Origin: Sphingomonas sp. Leaf343
GTDB taxonomy: Bacteria > Pseudomonadota > Alphaproteobacteria > Sphingomonadales > Sphingomonadaceae
NCBI RefSeq assembly: GCF_001423765.1
Contig: NZ_LMPG01000001.1
Span: 192,073 to 256,072, forward strand
Length of the DNA stretch: 64,000 bases
Reading direction: 5' to 3'
How positions within the stretch are numbered: position 1 is the first letter of the stretch; each line of letters begins with the position of its first letter. The notes beneath the pieces were generated by a model. That model did not search any database. It saw only the letters and a list, made by a program, of their open reading frames with translations, and was not told where the DNA came from. This document shows positions 51,185 to 58,875 of this stretch, in pieces. The position numbers and the translations under genes are program-made.

Positions 51185-52426
51185 ATGCAGAATGTTCATC
51201 CGGTTCGCGTCCGTCGGCTTCTTTTCGTTCTGGCTCCGCTATTTGCGCTGTGGGAACCCCTCGCCGCCAAAGATGGAGCGGCACCAGGAGGCGTGATTCT
51301 GGTCGAACCGGTCGAGACGGTGGCGCAGGCCAGCCTGCCGCCGATGCTCGCCGGCAAGTTCGCGAGGCTGGCGAGCATCGATCCGCGGAACCCGCTGGCG
51401 GACGACGGCGACCGCCAGACGCTGAGCCTGTTCGGGCGGGAAGACCTGATCGCCGCCGTCAGCGACGATTACAGACCCGGCCGCTGCTCCCCGGCGATCG
51501 GGGTGGCAGGTGTGTTCGAGGAAATCGAGACGCGGGCACGTGCCACGTCGATCGTGATCGTCAACGAAAGTCACGAACGGTCGCAGCATCGCGGCTTCAC
51601 GGCGGAGGTCGCGCGGCGGCTGCGGCCGCTCGGCTACGACGTGCTGGCGATGGAAACGCTGATGAACGATCCGCCGGGGCTGGCGGAGGACAAGCGCTCG
51701 ACGTTCCTGAAACAGCCGACACTGCCGTATCTGGCCGACGAGGACGGTTATTATCTGTCGGAAGCGGGCTTCGGCCGGCTGGGGCGGCAGGCGAAGGCGC
51801 TCGGCTATCGGCTGTTCCCCTACGAACCGAACGAGGACGGCCCGGCCGTGGAGCGGACATGGGAGCAGCGGATCGCCCTTCGCGAGGAAGGGCAGGCAAG
51901 TGCGCTGGCGGCGTTCCTGCGCGATCATCCCGGCACGAAGCTGTTGATCCATGTCGGCTATTCACATGCCGCCGAAGTTCCCCGCGAAGACGGTTCCCGG
52001 TGGATGGCCGCGCGCCTGAAGCAGAAGACGGGGATCGATCCGCTCACCGTCTCGCAGATCAGCTGTCGCGGGTCCGGCAATAGCGTCGGGCTGTCCGCCC
52101 TGCCGGCCGACGAGCCAAAGGGATCGTTCGACCTGATCGTCGACCATCCCGATGCCCGGTTCGAGCGGGGGCGGCCGGAATGGCGGAAGCAGGCGGGCGA
52201 CAGCGTCGTCAGCATCCCCTATCTGCTGCGTCCGACCACGGGATGGCGCGTCGTCGAGGCGCGGCCGGTGGGGGAGTCGACCGCATCCGTGCCGATGGAC
52301 CGGGTCGCGATCCGGCCGGGCGAGGACGTGGCGCTGATGCTGCCGCCGGGACGCTATGCGCTGCGCATCATCGATCCGGTGGCGCCGGTGGCGGTGGCGA
52401 AGACGCCGGTGAACGCCGCGCACTGA
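51185..52426 (+). CDS. Secreted protein of probable Tiki/ChaN-EreA-like fold
   Basis: 413 residues with an N-terminal signal (RRLLFVLAPLFALWEPLAA). Residues about 120-280 carry spaced motifs like the Tiki/TraB/ChaN and erythromycin-esterase superfamily: IVIVNESHERSQHRGF (NExH), LAMETL, YRLFPYEPNE and LLIHVGYSHAAEVP (HxGYxH), then MAARLKQKTGIDPLTVSQ. The conserved E/H residues suggest a metal-dependent hydrolase or heme-handling role, but no activity can be assigned. The C-terminal 100 residues (RPTTGWRVVEARPVG, GRYALRIIDP) look like a separate beta domain. It is divergent from the membrane-protein pair and upstream of gshA. Confidence 0.65.
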   Translation: MQNVHPVRVRRLLFVLAPLFALWEPLAAKDGAAPGGVILVEPVETVAQASLPPMLAGKFARLASIDPRNPLADDGDRQTLSLFGREDLIAAVSDDYRPGRCSPAIGVAGVFEEIETRARATSIVIVNESHERSQHRGFTAEVARRLRPLGYDVLAMETLMNDPPGLAEDKRSTFLKQPTLPYLADEDGYYLSEAGFGRLGRQAKALGYRLFPYEPNEDGPAVERTWEQRIALREEGQASALAAFLRDHPGTKLLIHVGYSHAAEVPREDGSRWMAARLKQKTGIDPLTVSQISCRGSGNSVGLSALPADEPKGSFDLIVDHPDARFERGRPEWRKQAGDSVVSIPYLLRPTTGWRVVEARPVGESTASVPMDRVAIRPGEDVALMLPPGRYALRIIDPVAPVAVAKTPVNAAH

Positions 52427-52514
52427 GCATGTCGCGGCCGGATGAGATGCGGCGCGGCGGACCGGGTCGCCAATCCATCTGGCGCGGGTGCCCGCGCGCG
52501 CGTAGAGGCGCGGG

Positions 52515-53924
52515 ATGACGACCAAGATCGATGCGCCTGCGCCCGCGACAACGACCGCGAAGGCATCCCCCATCATCGAATCGCGCGATCAACTGATCGC
52601 CAGTTTCGCGCGCGGGGAGAAGCCGGCGGAGCGGTGGCGGATCGGGACCGAGCACGAGAAGTTCGTCTATGCGACGAGCGATCATCACGCGCCGTCCTAT
52701 GACGAAAAGGGCGGCATCCGCGACCTGCTGATGGCGCTGACCGAGCATGGCTGGGTGCCGGTCGAGGAGCTGGGGCCGGACGGCACGACGAACGTGATCG
52801 CGCTGACGGGCGCGGACGGGAGCGTCAGTCTGGAGCCGGCGGGGCAGTTCGAGTTGTCGGGCGCGCCGCTGGAGAATCTGCACCAGACCTGCGCGGAGAC
52901 GGGCCGGCACCTGCGGCAGGTGAAGGAGGCCGGCGACCGGCTCGGCGTCGGGTTTCTGGGGCTGGGAATGTGGCCGGACAAGGCGCGCGCCGACCTGCCC
53001 GTGATGCCCAAGGGGCGGTACGGGATCATGCGGCAACACATGCCGCGGGTCGGGTCGATGGGCCTCGACATGATGCTGCGCACCTGCACGATCCAGGTGA
53101 ATCTGGACTATGCCGCCGAGGCGGACATGGTGCAGAAGTTCCGCGTCGGGCTGGCGCTGCAACCGCTCGCCACCGCGCTGTTCGCGAACTCGCCCTTTAC
53201 GGAGGGGAAGCCGAACGGGATGCTGTCGTACCGCAGCCATATCTGGTCGGACACCGATCCGGCGCGGACCGGCATGCTGCCGTTCGTGTTCGAGGACGGC
53301 TTCGGGTATGAGCGCTACGCCGAGTACATGCTCGATGTGCCGATGTACTTCGTCTACCGCGAGGGGCGCTATATCGATGCCGCCGGGCTGTCGTTCCGGG
53401 ATTTCCTGAAGGGCGAATTGTCGGTCCTGCCCGGCGAGAAGCCGACGCTGGACGACTGGACCGACCACCTGTCGACGGCGTTCCCGGAAGTGCGGCTGAA
53501 GACGTTCCTCGAAATGCGCGGCGCGGATGGCGGGCCGTGGAACCGTATCTGTGCGCTGCCGGCTTTATGGGTCGGGTTGCTGTACGATAGCCAGGCGCTC
53601 GATGCGGCGTGGGATCTGGTGAAGGGCTGGTCGATCGAGGATCGTCAGAGCCTGCGCGATGCGGTGCCGAAGCTGGCGCTGGATGCGCCGCTGCCCGGTG
53701 GCGGCAAGCTGCGTGACGTGGCCGCGGAGGTGCTGGAGATCGCGCATCGCGGACTGGCGGCGCGGGCGCGGACCAACGCGGCGGGCGACGACGAAACCGG
53801 CTTCCTCGATCCGCTGCGCGAGATCGTGCGGCGTGGGAAGGTGCCGGCCGAGATGCTGCTGGAGCGTTACGAGGGCGCGTGGGGTGGCGATATCTCGCGC
53901 GTGTACGCCGAAGAGAGCTTCTGA
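52515..53924 (+). CDS. gshA: Glutamate-cysteine ligase
   Basis: ATP-dependent ligase for the first, rate-limiting step of glutathione synthesis. 469 residues, of the plant/alphaproteobacterial class: RWRIGTEHEKFVYATSDHHAPSYDEKGGI (blocks), SLEPAGQFELSGAPLENLHQT, MGLDMMLRTCTIQVNLDY, the ANSPFTEGKPNGMLSYRSHIW block and FLEMRGADGGPWNRICALPALWVGLLYD. Plant enzymes are redox-switched by cysteines; whether this one is cannot be told. The start at 52515 follows a 'GCGCGGG' stretch with no strong SD. Its last 18 codons overlap the convergent methyltransferase-like gene. Confidence 0.95.
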   Translation: MTTKIDAPAPATTTAKASPIIESRDQLIASFARGEKPAERWRIGTEHEKFVYATSDHHAPSYDEKGGIRDLLMALTEHGWVPVEELGPDGTTNVIALTGADGSVSLEPAGQFELSGAPLENLHQTCAETGRHLRQVKEAGDRLGVGFLGLGMWPDKARADLPVMPKGRYGIMRQHMPRVGSMGLDMMLRTCTIQVNLDYAAEADMVQKFRVGLALQPLATALFANSPFTEGKPNGMLSYRSHIWSDTDPARTGMLPFVFEDGFGYERYAEYMLDVPMYFVYREGRYIDAAGLSFRDFLKGELSVLPGEKPTLDDWTDHLSTAFPEVRLKTFLEMRGADGGPWNRICALPALWVGLLYDSQALDAAWDLVKGWSIEDRQSLRDAVPKLALDAPLPGGGKLRDVAAEVLEIAHRGLAARARTNAAGDDETGFLDPLREIVRRGKVPAEMLLERYEGAWGGDISRVYAEESF

Positions 53925-55177
53925 CGGACGCGCGCGATCGGACCGTGCCGGGCGATCCAGTCGCTGTATGCGACATAGGCCGGATCGCTGAGGAGGTGGC
54001 GTTCCTCCGTCTTCGCGCGCCAGTAATAGATGCCGCTGACCGCACCCAGCGTCAGCGTGGCGCGGATCGCGTCCACGGGTGATCCGGTGGTGAACCACGG
54101 TAGGACCGACAGCCACCAGAACAGGTTCTTCGACCAGTAGGCGGGGTGCCTGGTCCACGCATACGGCCCGTGCGTCAGGATGCCGCGGTGGGTGAGATTG
54201 GAGAAGCGCGGCCCGAACGCCAGCGTCGCCCAGGCGTAGATCGCGGTCAGGCCGACCAGCACCGAGCCGAACGCGGCCAGCAGGAGCGGGTGGTCGCCCA
54301 GCCAGTAATCCCATTGCGCGGTACCCTGATGATAGTCGAACGGCCCGCCGTCGATCATCAGGATGAAGGGCGGGTAACAGATCAGCGCGGGCATCCACGC
54401 CGCCGCGAACGGGTTGGCCGAGCGAATATGCGCGTCGAGCGGGCGGAACGTCAGGATATAGCCGACCGTGGCGATGCCCATATCGATCAGGAACATCGCG
54501 CCGATCAGCATCTGCGTCAGCGCAACCGGGTGTGCGAGTGCCCCGGCAAGGTCGGCGCGGACGAACGCGCCGAAGCCGGAGGGAACGCCGCCGAGCATGA
54601 ACGGCAGGAAGAACGCCTTCACGCCCCAGCTCAGGAGGTGGTTCCGGATGGCGGCGCGGTCGACGCCGGACTGGCCGGTCAGCCATCCGCCGAGATGCCA
54701 CGGACCGTCGCGCGGTTCGAGCATGTGACGGTCGATCCAGAGGACGTACGGGATCGACAGCGCGAACAGGGCCGGCGCTCCCCACAGGAAGCACCACATC
54801 GCGAACTCGAAATTGCCCTGCCAGTAGAAGCGGCCGGTCGCGTAGACCACGGCGATGCCGCCCCATGTCAGCCAATAGCCGGCGAGTTTGGTCAGGCTGA
54901 TGTCGAGCGTGATCTTGAGCGGCCGGGGGTGCTGCCAGTCGAGGCCGGTGGTGGGCGAGCGGTGGACGCGATCGATCAGCAGCGACCAAGCGATCATCGC
55001 CAGCGCGCAGGCGGCGAGACCGACCAGCGCCGAATACGGCCCGTCGAGGAAATTGGCGCGCGCGACCAGCGTCCAGCTCGTGAGGCCGGCGAACCCGGCG
55101 AACCCCGCGCCGCCTGAAACGGCGGAGGCCGGACGCGTCACGCGGGTGGCGGCAGCGAGCGCTGGGTCGTGGTACAT
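53867..55177 (-). CDS. Isoprenylcysteine/phospholipid methyltransferase-like integral membrane protein
   Basis: 436 residues with about ten hydrophobic segments. The C-terminal third carries the ICMT/PEMT-type signature: RGILTHGPYAWTRHPAYWSKNLFWWL followed by a final helix and YYWRAKTEERHLLSDPAYVAYSDW. This region binds S-adenosylmethionine in the family. The N-terminal two-thirds is an extra membrane domain unlike classical 200-residue ICMTs. The methyl acceptor is unknown. The ATG at 55177 begins MYHDPALAAA. The 3' end overlaps gshA by 58 bases in convergent orientation. Confidence 0.72.
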   Translation of the reverse strand: MYHDPALAAATRVTRPASAVSGGAGFAGFAGLTSWTLVARANFLDGPYSALVGLAACALAMIAWSLLIDRVHRSPTTGLDWQHPRPLKITLDISLTKLAGYWLTWGGIAVVYATGRFYWQGNFEFAMWCFLWGAPALFALSIPYVLWIDRHMLEPRDGPWHLGGWLTGQSGVDRAAIRNHLLSWGVKAFFLPFMLGGVPSGFGAFVRADLAGALAHPVALTQMLIGAMFLIDMGIATVGYILTFRPLDAHIRSANPFAAAWMPALICYPPFILMIDGGPFDYHQGTAQWDYWLGDHPLLLAAFGSVLVGLTAIYAWATLAFGPRFSNLTHRGILTHGPYAWTRHPAYWSKNLFWWLSVLPWFTTGSPVDAIRATLTLGAVSGIYYWRAKTEERHLLSDPAYVAYSDWIARHGPIARVRQKLSSAYTREISPPHAPS

Positions 55178-55257
55178 GGCGCAAGCGTAGCGCGCGGATG
55201 GTTAGGAGGGGGTTAAGGTGCGGCCGTCATGCCGGGCTTGTCCCGGCGTGACGAGAG

Positions 55258-55524
55258 CTACAGCACCACGCGCGGAGTTGCCGCGTGATCGATGGCGGTG
55301 AGGATCATGCGTTCCCAGATCGCCACGTCGCCGGCCTGCGCCATTTCTTCGTCGGGTTCGCGCAACGTGCGGAGGACGGCGAGCGCGTCAGGCAGATGGT
55401 CGCGCCAGTTCGCATCGATCGTGGCGGCGGCGGACTCTTCGTCGCCGGCGGCGTTGGCGCTGATCCGCTGCGCGGTCAGGACGCGGGCGATGCGTTCGGC
55501 GATGGGGGTGGTGGAGATGTCCAT
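55258..55524 (-). CDS. Small hypothetical cytoplasmic protein
   Basis: 88 residues, acidic and helical (MDISTTPIAERIARVLTAQR, DEESAAATIDANWRDHLPDALAVLRTLREPDEEMA), with no signal or TM. Good ribosome site (GGGAGCG) before the ATG. The composition and an A-E-R-I-A-R-V-L helix look like small proteins seen in sphingomonad genomes, but I cannot assign a family. A possible stress promoter GGAAA-N16-CGTT lies upstream. It stands alone between the methyltransferase-like gene and the rhlE terminator. Confidence 0.75.
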   Translation of the reverse strand: MDISTTPIAERIARVLTAQRISANAAGDEESAAATIDANWRDHLPDALAVLRTLREPDEEMAQAGDVAIWERMILTAIDHAATPRVVL

Positions 55525-55558
55525 GTCGCGCTCCCGGTCACGTTCGTCGTCAGGGCGT

Positions 55559-55583
55559 AACGGGCGGGAAGGACTTGGTTTCC
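55559..55583 (-). promoter_or_regulatory. Weak candidate EcfG promoter of the 88-residue protein gene
   Basis: On minus, GGAAA (55583-55579), a 16-base spacer and CGTT (55562-55559), about 35 bases before the ATG. The -10 is perfect and the -35 has one mismatch. Confidence 0.28.
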
Positions 55584-55636
55584 CGGATTTTTGAATGGTG
55601 TACGTCCCTCGCCTTGCAGCGGAGGGGGTGCAAAAG

Positions 55637-55672
55637 AAAAGGCGCCGCGACGGTGGGTCGCGGCGCCTTTTT
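55637..55672. terminator. Bidirectional intrinsic terminator after rhlE
   Basis: AAAA, GGCGCCGCGAC (55641-55651), loop GGTGG, GTCGCGGCGCC (55657-55667), TTTTT. A perfect 11-bp stem; it mainly ends rhlE transcription on minus. Confidence 0.9.
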
Positions 55673-55688
55673 CTAATGGTCGTGTGTC

Positions 55689-57122
55689 TTACCGCCCTTG
55701 CGTCGAAGCGCCGGCAGGCCGCCCGGCACCGCCGCGCCCTGCGCCGCCGCGACCGCGGCCACCGCCAGCACCCGTGCTACCAGCGGGACGCGCGCCGCCG
55801 CCGCTACCGCCGGCCGGGCGACCGCCGCGGCTGGCGTTGGCGTAGTTGCGGCCGGTCGCGCCGGTGTGCTGCGGCGCGTGCGTGGCGCGCGGCTTGGCGG
55901 GGCCGCGCTGCTGGCGGGGGCGGTCGGCGCGGGCGGCGGGGTCCTCGCCGATCGCCTTCACGCGCTGCGACTTGATCGCGTTCGCCTTGTTCTGGAAATC
56001 CTCGGGCAGGGCCTGAACCGGGATCTTCTGGCGCGTCGTGCGCTCGATATCCTTCAGGTACGGCCGCTCGTCATCGGCGCAGAACGCGATGGCGATGCCC
56101 GATGCGCCGGCGCGCGCGGTGCGGCCGATGCGGTGGACATACTGTTCCGGCACGTTGGGCAGTTCGAAATTCACGACGTGGCTGACGCCCGAGACGTCGA
56201 TGCCGCGCGCCGCGATGTCGGTGGCGACGAGGATGCGGACGCTGCCAGTCTTGAATTCGCCCAGCGCGCGCTCGCGCTGGCCCTGACTCTTGTTGCCGTG
56301 GATCGCGTTCGCGGCGATGCCGTTGCCGGCCAGCAGCTTCACGACGCGGTCGGCGCCATGCTTGGTGCGGGTGAAGACCAGCGCGCGGTCGATCGCCGCA
56401 TCCTGCAACGTCAGCGTCAGCAGCGCCTGCTTCTCCGCCTGGTTGACGAAGATGACGTGCTGGTCGACGCGCTCCGCCGTGGTGGCGGCGGGCTTGACCG
56501 ACACGGTCGCCGGCTCGTGCAGGAACTGGCTGGCCAGCTCGCGGATCGAGGTCGGCATGGTCGCCGAGAAGAACAGCGTCTGGCGCTTGCGCGGGACCAT
56601 CTTCACGATGCGCTTCAGCGCGTGGATGAAGCCCAGGTCGAGCATCTGGTCGGCTTCGTCGAGGACGAGGATCTCGATCATCGACAGGTTCACGAAGCCC
56701 TGCTCGACGAGGTCGATCAGGCGGCCCGGCGTGGCGACGAGGATGTCGACGCCGCGGCTCATGTCCTGACGGTTCTTGTTGATGCTGGTGCCGCCGAACA
56801 CGGTCGTGACCGACATCTTCGAGAACTTGCCATAATCGCGCGCGCTGTCGGCGATCTGGCTGGCGAGTTCGCGGGTGGGCGCGAGGACGAGCATGCGGCA
56901 ATGCGTCGGCAGCACGCGCTTCGGCGCGGCGGCCATGCGCTGGATCGACGGCAGCGTGAACGCCGCGGTCTTGCCGGTGCCGGTCTGCGCGATGCCGAGC
57001 AGGTCGCCGCCTTCGAGGACGGTCGGGATGGCCTGCGCCTGGATCGGGGTGGGAGTCGTATAGCCCTTGGCTTCGAGCGCGCGGACGAGCGGCTCGGACA
57101 GGCCGAGATCGATAAAGGACAT
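55689..57122 (-). CDS. rhlE: DEAD-box ATP-dependent RNA helicase (RhlE type)
   Basis: 477 residues. ATPase/helicase core with the Q motif (YTTPTPIQAQAIP), AQTGTGKT 45-52, PTRELA, DEAD 155-158, SAT 186-188, ARGID and HRIGRTAR. The tail past about 375 is basic then Gly/Arg-rich (GGRPAGGSGGGARPAG, GRGRGGAGRGG), a typical disordered RNA-binding extension. Acts in ribosome assembly and cold or stress RNA remodelling. The ATG at 57122 follows AAGG. The 252-base gap upstream leaves room for a long 5' leader, as in cold-regulated helicases; I see no defined riboswitch there. Confidence 0.94.
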   Translation of the reverse strand: MSFIDLGLSEPLVRALEAKGYTTPTPIQAQAIPTVLEGGDLLGIAQTGTGKTAAFTLPSIQRMAAAPKRVLPTHCRMLVLAPTRELASQIADSARDYGKFSKMSVTTVFGGTSINKNRQDMSRGVDILVATPGRLIDLVEQGFVNLSMIEILVLDEADQMLDLGFIHALKRIVKMVPRKRQTLFFSATMPTSIRELASQFLHEPATVSVKPAATTAERVDQHVIFVNQAEKQALLTLTLQDAAIDRALVFTRTKHGADRVVKLLAGNGIAANAIHGNKSQGQRERALGEFKTGSVRILVATDIAARGIDVSGVSHVVNFELPNVPEQYVHRIGRTARAGASGIAIAFCADDERPYLKDIERTTRQKIPVQALPEDFQNKANAIKSQRVKAIGEDPAARADRPRQQRGPAKPRATHAPQHTGATGRNYANASRGGRPAGGSGGGARPAGSTGAGGGRGRGGAGRGGAGRPAGASTQGR

Positions 57123-57374
57123 GGGGTAACCTTAGAACAGATGCCAAGGCCGCGCGCACGGATGCGCTCGCTTGGCGGGGGAAGTTGACACCCCGCGTGA
57201 GTAGGGAAGCCGTTGGCTGGACCGAGACGGAGCCCGAACCGATAAAGGTCCGATCACGCTGCATGACGCCTCGATACTGCGGCAGATACGCTGCACCGCG
57301 GAAAAGTCAAGCCGCGCTTGTCCCGGAGCGGGGGCGGAACTACCCTCCGCATCAAACAAGGAGAGGTCCCCCGC

Positions 57375-58376
57375 ATGAAACTCGCCAGCCTGAAGCATGG
57401 CCGTGACGGCAAGCTCGTCGTGGTGTCGAACGACCTCGCCTGGTGCGCGGATGCCGGCCACATCGCCCCGACGTTGCAGGCGGCGCTGGACGACTGGGAC
57501 CGGCTGGAGCCGGACCTGCGCAATCTGGCGACCGATCTGGAACATGAGGTGATCCCGCGCGATCGTTTCCACGAACACGCCGCCGCGGCGCCGCTGCCGC
57601 GTGCCTATCAGTGGGCGGACGGGTCCGCCTATGTGAACCACGTCGCGCTGGTGCGGCAGGCGCGGGCGGCGGAGATGCCGGACAGCTTCTGGCACGATCC
57701 GCTGATGTATCAGGGCGGGTCGGACGGGTTCCTGGGGCCGCGCGACCCGATCCCGCTGGCGGACGAGAGCTGGGGCTGCGATCTGGAAGCCGAGGTGGTG
57801 GTCGTCACCGGCGACGTGCCGCTGGGCGCGAGCCGCGACGAGGCGCTGGCGGCGGTGCGGCTGGTCGGGCTGACCAACGACGTGTCGCTGCGCAACCTGA
57901 TCCCGGGAGAACTGGCGAAGGGGTTCGGATTCTTCCAGTCGAAGCCGGCCAGCGCGTTCTCGCCGGTGTTCGTGACGCCGGATGCGTTGGGCGACTGGTG
58001 GCAAGACGGCAAGCTGCACCGGAAGCTGAACGTCGACCTGAACGGCCAGCCGTTCGGGCGTGCCGAGGCGGGCGAGGACATGAATTTCGACTTCGGCACG
58101 CTGGTCGCGCACGCGGCCAGGACGCGCAGGCTGGGCGCGGGGACGATCGTGGGCTCGGGGACGGTGTCGAACCGCGGGCCGGACGGCGGACCGGGCAAGC
58201 CGATCGCGGACGGCGGCGTCGGCTATTCGTGCCTGGCGGAGGTACGCACGGTCGAGACGATCACCGGCGGACAGGCGGTGACGCCGTTCCTGAAGAGGGG
58301 CGACATGGTACGGATCTGGGCGGAGGACGACCGCCATCATCCGATCTTCGGGGTGATCGAACAGACCGTGGAGTGA
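57375..58376 (+). CDS. Fumarylacetoacetate hydrolase-family protein
   Basis: 333 residues. N-terminal FAA_hydrolase_N-like part (MKLASLKHGRDGKLVVVSNDLAWCADA), then the FAH domain with metal ligands in CDLEAEVVVVTGDVP and the LVGLTNDVSLRNLIPGELAKGFGFFQSKPA region (each in blocks). VGSGTVSNRGPDGGPGKPIADGG and GDMVRIW follow. These match bacterial FAH-type enzymes of aromatic or tyrosine catabolism. There is no adjacent hmgA or maiA, so the pathway is not shown. ACAAGGAGAGG precedes the ATG at 57375. Confidence 0.88.
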   Translation: MKLASLKHGRDGKLVVVSNDLAWCADAGHIAPTLQAALDDWDRLEPDLRNLATDLEHEVIPRDRFHEHAAAAPLPRAYQWADGSAYVNHVALVRQARAAEMPDSFWHDPLMYQGGSDGFLGPRDPIPLADESWGCDLEAEVVVVTGDVPLGASRDEALAAVRLVGLTNDVSLRNLIPGELAKGFGFFQSKPASAFSPVFVTPDALGDWWQDGKLHRKLNVDLNGQPFGRAEAGEDMNFDFGTLVAHAARTRRLGAGTIVGSGTVSNRGPDGGPGKPIADGGVGYSCLAEVRTVETITGGQAVTPFLKRGDMVRIWAEDDRHHPIFGVIEQTVE

Positions 58377-58419
58377 TGCCCACGGTCGCCGGGGAACCGG
58401 GGGCGGGGGCGAGTGCCGC

Positions 58420-58445
58420 GGCCGGGCGTGACGCGACGCCCGGCC
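58420..58445. terminator. Strong hairpin between convergent genes, probable terminator
   Basis: GGCCGGGCGT (58420-58429), six-base loop, ACGCCCGGCC (58436-58445): a perfect 10-bp stem between the FAH-family gene and the 58-residue gene. No T run on either strand. Confidence 0.45.
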
Positions 58446-58453
58446 GGCCCAGC

Positions 58454-58630
58454 TTACGCTCCGTTGACTTTCTGCCCGGCATTGCCGCCGTCGTCATCCT
58501 TCGACGACGCGGTCTTCTTGGCGCCGGTCCGGGTGCCGCCGCCCCGACCTGTTCCGAGGCTGCCGCGGGCGCCGTCGCCGCCCTTCGTCGTGATCGCTCC
58601 GGGATTACCGCCTGCGCCTTTCTGTGCCAT
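58454..58630 (-). CDS. 58-residue glycine/lysine-rich small protein
   Basis: Short gene found by reading the minus strand: ATG at 58630 follows AGGAGAGCG, an excellent ribosome site. The product starts MAQKGAGGNPGAITTKGGDG and ends SSKDDDGGNAGQKVNGA; it is polar, Gly-rich and probably disordered. It is a little like KGG-type stress-induced proteins but lacks their full repeat. The promoter match GGAAC-N16-TGTT at 58659-58684 points to general-stress control. Function unknown. Confidence 0.7.
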   Translation of the reverse strand: MAQKGAGGNPGAITTKGGDGARGSLGTGRGGGTRTGAKKTASSKDDDGGNAGQKVNGA

Positions 58631-58658
58631 GTTCGCTCTCCTGCGTCCGATGCCTGTC

Positions 58659-58684
58659 GAACAGGCGCGAAGGCCGACAGTTCC
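58659..58684 (-). promoter_or_regulatory. Putative EcfG promoter of the 58-residue protein gene
   Basis: On minus, GGAAC (58684-58680) then GTTC (58662-58659) with 17 bases between, or equivalently N16-TGTT. It sits about 30 bases before the ATG. This is the best EcfG-like match in the window. Confidence 0.5.
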
Positions 58685-58804
58685 TTTATTTTACAATAGC
58701 ATAAGTTAGACAGAGGTCACGGAAGCAGCGATGTTGACGCAGGCTGGTGGAGGGCGCGCGAGCCGGTCGGCACAGGGGGAGTGCAGGCGCGGCACCGAAC
58801 GATG

Positions 58805-58821
58805 CTTGAAATTTTATTTCA
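58805..58821. promoter_or_regulatory. AT-rich palindrome TTGAAAT-N3-ATTTCAA before the bkd operon
   Basis: Seven-base perfect arms, 54 bases before the E1alpha ATG, an AT island in GC-rich DNA. Shape and composition fit an Lrp/AsnC-family site; BkdR, an Lrp-type activator, controls bkd operons in other proteobacteria. No bkdR gene is in the window. Confidence 0.45.
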
Positions 58822-58875
58822 AAGCGGCAAGAGGGTCGGAAGGTCGCGAGGGGAACATCTCCGGGGCCGTCGTAG

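Noticed and set aside
57123..57374. A riboswitch in the 252-base gap between rhlE and the FAH-family gene
   Set aside because: No recognisable conserved riboswitch core or strong structured element; probably leader and promoter sequence only.
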